A stretch of DNA of 64,000 nt from Trichoplax sp. H2 (lineage: Eukaryota; Placozoa; Uniplacotomia; Trichoplacea), in contig NOWV01000089.1 in the NCBI GenBank assembly GCA_003344405.1, forward strand, positions 186,001-250,000, read 5' to 3'. Numbering within the stretch: position 1 is the first letter of the stretch; every line of letters begins with the position of its first letter. Shown here in pieces: positions 58,331-64,000 of the stretch. The position numbers and the translations under genes were made by a program. Below the pieces are notes generated by a model, which made no database searches, was not told the DNA's origin, and was given only the letters and a program-made list of their open reading frames with translations.

Positions 58331-58926
58331 GGCGAAGAAAATCCACATTAGATTAATTTTTACTATTACTTTAATAAAAGTAGAGAATCACTATCGATGG
58401 GCTTGAAAATTATACCATCAAACTCATTCATCAAAACGAGTTATCAAATACTATTAACTTGCATACTAGCGTAATATAATAATGTCAAAAATAAGAAGTC
58501 ACTAATAAGATATCGCTCATGATCGAATTGATGGCTTCTAACTAGCTCAAACAATTCTGTATTGATACTGAAAATGAATAAATACATCGTGGTTGCCAGG
58601 TGAGAGAGTAACATCTTGATCATTACATGGCGAAGAAAATCTTCATGATCTGATTAATTTTTCACTATTATTTTAATAATAGCAGAGAATCAGTATCGAT
58701 GGGTTTGAAAAAGTATTCCATTTGACTCAACCACCAAAATGAATTGCACAATAATATTAACTAAATTATATCCGTAGAATGGAATAAAGTAAAAGCAATA
58801 AATTAGACATGAAATATTACTCATAATCGAGTTGATGGCCTGTTATGTGATCGAACTATTCTACATTGATGCTGAAAATGGTTAGCGCATAGTGATTGCA
58901 ATACGAGAGAGTAACATCTTAATCAG
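58331..58926. repeat. Tandem duplication, 298-bp period
   Basis: Copy 1 starts at 58,331 and copy 2 at 58,629 with GGCGAAGAAAATC. Shared blocks continue through ATTAATTTTT-ACTATTA, GAGAATCA-TATCGATGGG, ACTCA..CA..AAAA-GA, ATCGA-TTGATGGC, ATTGAT-CTGAAAATG and GAGAGAGTAACATCTT-ATCA. Moderate divergence; no open frame is conserved. Confidence 0.75.
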
Positions 58927-60903
58927 TATATATTGTTCGAAAGAAAAATAGTGGTGATTAATTGTTCTTGCTGATTGAATAGACAATGAATTAAACCTGA
59001 AAATAGACAGGCGATATTGTATAATTGGATGTTAATTAAATGTAAACATCTTCAACAATAATCTGATCTTTACTTTATGGACATCATCAGTGTAGCTCCT
59101 ATATCGCAGATCATCACTTGATTCTATTCATCTCATCGCAAGAGTTACTTTTACAAGAGATCATGTCTTGACCTAGGCTGTAGTATCTACAATCGATCAT
59201 GACGTCAACCTATTAACATAGATTAGTTCTTACCTAGTTGATGATGATATTCTTCGTTACAATATTGAAAAAATAGACTGCAATTATTCTGCACGGACAT
59301 TAAAAGATGTCAGTCTATCTGCGTTAAAGAGTTATAAACATGTCCATCAAGATAATATTCTAATAAATTGTCTGATGATGGCGACAATAATTTTCATGTT
59401 GATAATCATCTTACATCGATTGAATCTAAATCGACATCCTTCGTTTAGCACAATCAATGTCATCTTTCAACATAATGCTAATCAATAGCGGGTTCGATAC
59501 GCCATGATAGACTCACAGGAAATGGTCGATTGCTTAAAATAGCTAATTCGATACAGGGCAAATACAGTTTACTGTTAAATTTAAGTTCCATTAAATCGAC
59601 AACAATTCATTTCCTGAGCCAATCTGGTTGATTCTTTCTCGCATTTTAAGATGAGAAAGAATAGAATAGGATACTGGAATTAGAATGGATAAATCGAGTA
59701 GACGATAAAAAATACTTCTTTAAACAAGGAAATATCCATCATTGCTGATTTACGACAGATCAGACTTTGTCCATTTTTTGGAAATTACACTGAATGCAAT
59801 CAGTCAGGTGCAGAAAGTAATAGAATCAAGTTTAAGAATAGGAAATCTCTGATTGCTTAGGCTAGGAACTAATTCTGCGTAAAATAAACACCGTCTTCTA
59901 ATAAATGCAATCATGTGGAATCAGTTATTTATTCTTGAGCAATCTTACTGATTGCTTTCGTAAATTTTGATGTAAACGTGCACGAGGTAAGAGTTGAAAA
60001 TTGAATGGAAGGAATAAAGTGATATGCAATAAAGATGAAACTGGACTGAGTTAGTAAGGACAATATTGACCTTTTCTTCTCCAAACAGTTTAATTTAAAA
60101 TTCGACATGATCAGTATTGCAATCATAATAAAAATCCAACCAAGCGAAATTATTAAAATTGAAGATAGAAATAATTAGCCTGTAACGCTTAGATTCAATT
60201 AATAAGTAAGATAATAATAATTATTGGATATGAGAAATTTATAAATAGGAATCGAAACCGGGACTACGTTAGACGTGATACATCAAGGTGGAATAAAGTT
60301 GATTTAGAAAAGAGGATGCTGATCGTTTCTCTTTTCTTATGATGGTTCATTAACTTAGAATTTGATACGATGGTACTACAACCGTAACAAAATAAAATCA
60401 ATATTAAATTAATTTGAAATTATTCTTAATTATATAAAAACACATTGATGGCTATTCAAGCTATATTATGCTTAGATTTTCTGTAAAATATGCTAGAACC
60501 TGTAATCAAAAGTAAGGTTAAAGTTCAGCCATCTAAACCTCTTGCGTGGTATCAACTTGGAAATTTGACAGCTAGTTTCAAAAGGACCTACAATAATTAT
60601 TTAAGCTTTTAGGAAGTAATTATTTAACAGGAGGGATGATTAGTAGCAGATTGAAGTTATCATAGACAAAATTTAAAAAAATAAAACTGCAAGATCAATT
60701 AATGCAAGACATGAAATTTAAAATAGAGAAGGCAAGTATAATAATCTCTCATATACAAATATGAATAATTATTGTACCATTTGTAGATTGGATGAAGGAT
60801 ATTCATTACTACAAATGATCATTAAATTGCATAGAAACTAATGAATCATTTTTGAGGCTATCTTGACTTTCAGCTACGGATAACAATGTCATAGACGGAA
60901 TGA

Positions 60904-61098
60904 ATGAATTTCAATTACCCTATTCTATGTAACTCTTGCGATGAGATTCCAGAAACTTTAGAATCACTTTTTGGATATAGTTCTCCTACCCGCGTTATAA
61001 TAGTGAAAGGAGGTAGAATCCAATATCCATTTCCAATAGAATTATTTCCCTTAATTTCAGGTTGTAAAATAATGTGTGATAACTTGAGCGAGCTGTGA
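60904..61098 (+). CDS. Small ORF, 64 aa, Cys-containing, unidentified
   Basis: ATG-started frame with good composition: MNFNYPILCNSCDEIPETL, then SPTRVIIVKGGRIQYPFPIE, then LFPLISGCKIMCDNLSEL. Two cysteine pairs and a Leu/Ile-spaced centre recall a leucine-rich-repeat edge, but the match is too weak to name. A TGA immediately precedes the ATG, and a 3' splice site (TCTTGACTTTCAG) lies 44 bases upstream, so it could be a first coding exon. An internal CAG|GTTGTA offers a possible donor. A minus-strand frame overlaps its end. Confidence 0.3.
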   Translation: MNFNYPILCNSCDEIPETLESLFGYSSPTRVIIVKGGRIQYPFPIELFPLISGCKIMCDNLSEL

Positions 61099-63340
61099 TC
61101 TTGCCTGCCAGCCTACTACAGGAAGAAATTTTCGATTACTATTATGCTCAATGTTGATCAGTACCTGCTGAATTGAATGGCCATAATTATTTTCATTTCT
61201 GACATCATGGGTTGCGATTACAGATAGATCAAGATTAATTTTTAACATGCAAATGGGGAGCCCAGATGGTAAAACACTCTAGTTATTTGCTAATGTTTCT
61301 ATAAATGCGATAAATTATCATGTAGAAGGTAGGATTGTAACAAGAGATCTATCTTTTAGGTTAAGAAAGCATTTAGGTCTCTTGGGGGAGGGGATTAATT
61401 TGAAGCTAGTTTGTATATCTACATATCTACTTTAAATACGGGGAGAGAATAAAGATATTACGGAATTGATCAGGTAAGATGCAACCATTCTCATCTATGG
61501 ATGAATAGAAGCAATGCGATAGAAACTTGTTAATATTGATTTTAAGCTTAATAAGCTTAAAAAATTGAATGAATAATCTAACATTCCATGAACAACTCGA
61601 TAAAAAATGGAATTTATTTATTATTTATTTCGTAGTATAGGCATTATTGATTGAGTAAGTAAAAAATTGAGACATTAGTCCTTTAGAGCTTTTAATTGCC
61701 GCTTAATTGTATAACAACTAATTTATTTGAATAAAGTTCATTGCTATACGGTCTATACTAGGAACATCTAGAATTAACTCTCTCTTTCCTTAAGAGTTGG
61801 AGAAAGTATCTGATTGCTTTAACAACGGACTCAATCATGCTTAGAAAATTTTTTTGTTATCATTTTTACGGGAATTATACTTTATAATTTTATACTATTT
61901 TTATGGGAATGACAACGTATATTAGTGAGCCTAATGATGCAAATTTCGATAAAACTGTCCTTTAAACTGTCGTTTTGATTAAAAATAGAAAATATGAGCC
62001 GTAAATTAAAATCAACAACCTAATAAATGCCTCAAGGTATCTTTCTATCCAACGTATATGAATAAGTCTGGTGTTGGAAAGTGTTCGTCTTGTAAGCATT
62101 TAACAATCTTCTGGCTCGGTTAGAAATAGAATTAGCATTGATGTTAAACGATAATCGTCGATGTTTATTATGACGGTGTTAGCTTAAGTTACGAAAGGGG
62201 AATGGTATCCATGATTAATTAACACAAGTGTGATCAAACTTAAATAAAATATCAATCCATTTTAAGTGTGAACCAACAGGATGCAAGATGGATTTGAAAC
62301 CAACACTCCCATCAGTTAACAATCGTATTGATTATTCTTGATTGATGAAGATTACTTATTCAGCATGAAAAAATCTGCCTGTTTAAACCTTGAATTGTTC
62401 TCTTCTCTCATCATAATGATGCATAACAGAATAATAATAAAAATTTATTTTCTATTCAAGACCGCAGTCGATCATGAATAAAACAATAATATCACCATAA
62501 AGAATAGTTTAAATAGATTTGACAAATAGAGAGTTGGCACTGATTAGAGAGTAAACTGCAATGGGAGTAATGGAAGCCGTATTGCTCCTGCTTATACCTG
62601 TATATTATTATAGTAGAAGGGCAAAGAAGAAGATGAAAACCCCCTCTAACCTTCTAATTATATTGTCTCATTTTTCTTTCCTTAATTTGAAAATATTGTT
62701 GTTTAATTAAATCAATTCTTTGAAATGGTTGACTAGGCCAGATTCTTCAGTTAAATTAATGATGATGAAGAATGAGACAGTCTTTACTAGGGTCAAAAAT
62801 GATGCTCTTTAAACGAGGATTAAGTCTGTTTACAGTCTGTAAATTGAAATGGCTATTGATGTTGTTAAGGGGCTGCCATCTGTAGCCATTTTCAACTTGA
62901 CAATATTGTGTATTCTCATGGTGATATTGTTTTTGTTACTATCAGTTTTATTTTAAAAGCAAATTATCTCGTCACCTTGTCGATTACCGTATACAAAATT
63001 TACTTCATTAGGTTGTCAACGTAATTCGGCTGATACGTTATCATTCCTACGCTTATGATAAATGTTGATCGATGCAATATGTTGTCAATAATGGTTTCTT
63101 TAAATTATTATTGAAAAACGCAATTATTGATGGTGGTACTTTTCCTTCTCCTAAACGAGTTTTATTTACCGTAATATCCATATTTCAACGCTGAGACTAC
63201 TGCCAATATTATTGCCATAACAGGAATATGAAGTTAATTTTTATTATTTCGATTTTAATTTATGGTATCCGAACTAAATAGCTACTATTGCAACGAACGA
63301 TTATATTCTTCAAAGTGTTAACATTAATAAGTCTGCAGTA

Positions 63341-64000
63341 CATTTGATCTTTTTGTCAACAATTTGATCATCAACTATACAATGCGCTATGTGGATCGAT
63401 GATGTTTGACAATGCTTCTTAAGCCTCGCTTCTCGTTGAGGATTACTTCAAGGCATTTTACTCTATCTATGCACATTTTAACCTACTACATCTTGATCAA
63501 ATAGCTACACTTGTAGTGCATACTTGTGCAACAATTTATGGATCTACACTAAAATTAATTTTTGTCGACAACATTGGATGATCTACGTATTTACTCTTGT
63601 CACGTAAGAGTATTTTTCACAAAAATCGTCATCGATTCATCTAATGTCTATTTAATTTTTATCGCTAATATTGGATTAAATGAACATCTAAGAAATATCC
63701 ATTCTTGGCAATGTATCATCATCGAGTGCAAAGACTCGATATCAATCATTGATCTTCACTAGATTTAATTTTTTGTCCACAATATTAGATAAACTATCTA
63801 CTCTAGAAAAGCAGTATTCTGTTTAAGCCATGATTCGATCTTGATGCTGATCTACACTAGAACTGATTTTTTGTCGACAAGATTAGATGAGATTTCTAGA
63901 TGAAGTTAATGTCCTGCTGAATTAGCCACTCTTGTAATGCATCCTTATCTTTGCCACGATTCTATATTTAGTGAATTAAACTAGATTCGATTTGTTAGCG
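63341..64000. repeat. Diverged tandem array reaching the right edge, about 100-105-bp period
   Basis: A core of GATCTACACTA-A-TTAATTTTTTGTCGACAA-ATT-GAT recurs near 63,541, 63,647 (degenerate), 63,751 and 63,849, with partial forms at 63,341 and at the end of the window. The 66-codon frame at 63,562 lies inside it and is a repeat by-product. Confidence 0.6.

Larger units (their letters stand above)
52687..64000. other. Gene-poor AT-rich right arm made of decayed repeats
   Basis: No recognised gene family in 11.3 kb. Short frames at 53,193 and 60,904 are listed as weak candidates. The visible structure is a series of diverged tandem duplications (55,264; 57,284; 58,331; 63,341). Frames at 54,220, 56,477, 59,929, 61,057 and 63,562 look like chance or repeat by-products. 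Confidence 0.45.

Noticed and set aside
63562-63762. 66-aa plus-strand frame at the right end
   Set aside because: Lies within the diverged 105-bp tandem array and its sequence follows the repeat.

Overview
The window looks like nuclear DNA of a small-genome, early-branching animal, most likely a placozoan of the Trichoplax type (inference). The DNA is strongly AT-rich. Genes are split by short GT-AG introns at conserved positions. Two metabolic enzymes read like orthologues of vertebrate genes. There are kinesin-light-chain-like TPR proteins, a Roc-type GTPase, a rhodopsin-like receptor fragment and a kringle protein. I saw no bacterial operon signals, CRISPR, tRNA, rRNA or recognisable transposase.

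Left third (1-20,500), mostly minus strand: a Roc (ROCO-type) GTPase that runs off the left edge, then three related TPR genes at about 1.5-3.2, 6.0-9.4 and 14.9-16.5 kb, all in one orientation, spaced 6-7 kb apart, with much AT-rich DNA between. Gene 2 can be extended by four small downstream exons that keep phase and encode a Cys-rich tail. Gene 1 lies directly upstream of the Roc exon, and a phase-compatible linker exon between them suggests one TPR-Roc gene. A class A GPCR fragment (18.9-19.4 kb) and a mitochondrial-carrier-like remnant (20.2-20.5 kb) follow.

Middle (21.4-30.4 kb): two complete metabolic genes, divergently arranged. The 11-exon short/branched-chain acyl-CoA dehydrogenase gene (ACADSB, minus; deduced 418 aa) carries a mitochondrial targeting sequence. 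The 13-exon glyoxylate/hydroxypyruvate reductase gene (GRHPR, plus; deduced 321 aa) is a D-isomer 2-hydroxyacid dehydrogenase. They are separated by 2.15 kb holding two tandem duplications and a palindromic TACTG/CAGTA microsatellite next to GRHPR.

Right-middle (32-40 kb): a Ser/Asn-rich protein of about 1,100 residues built from two kinds of internal repeat, with SUMO-interaction-like motifs and hidden C-terminal exons (plus); and a secreted kringle protein with a Thr-rich mucin-like region (minus), whose intron 3' end has been triplicated.

Right arm (40-64 kb): very poor in genes. I could support only a 139-aa orphan ORF and two weak small ORFs. Most of the structure I could see is diverged tandem duplications (41.8, 50.6, 55.3, 57.3, 58.3 and 63.3 kb).

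All exon structures were inferred by eye from splice sites, phase and family resemblance; none has transcript support here.
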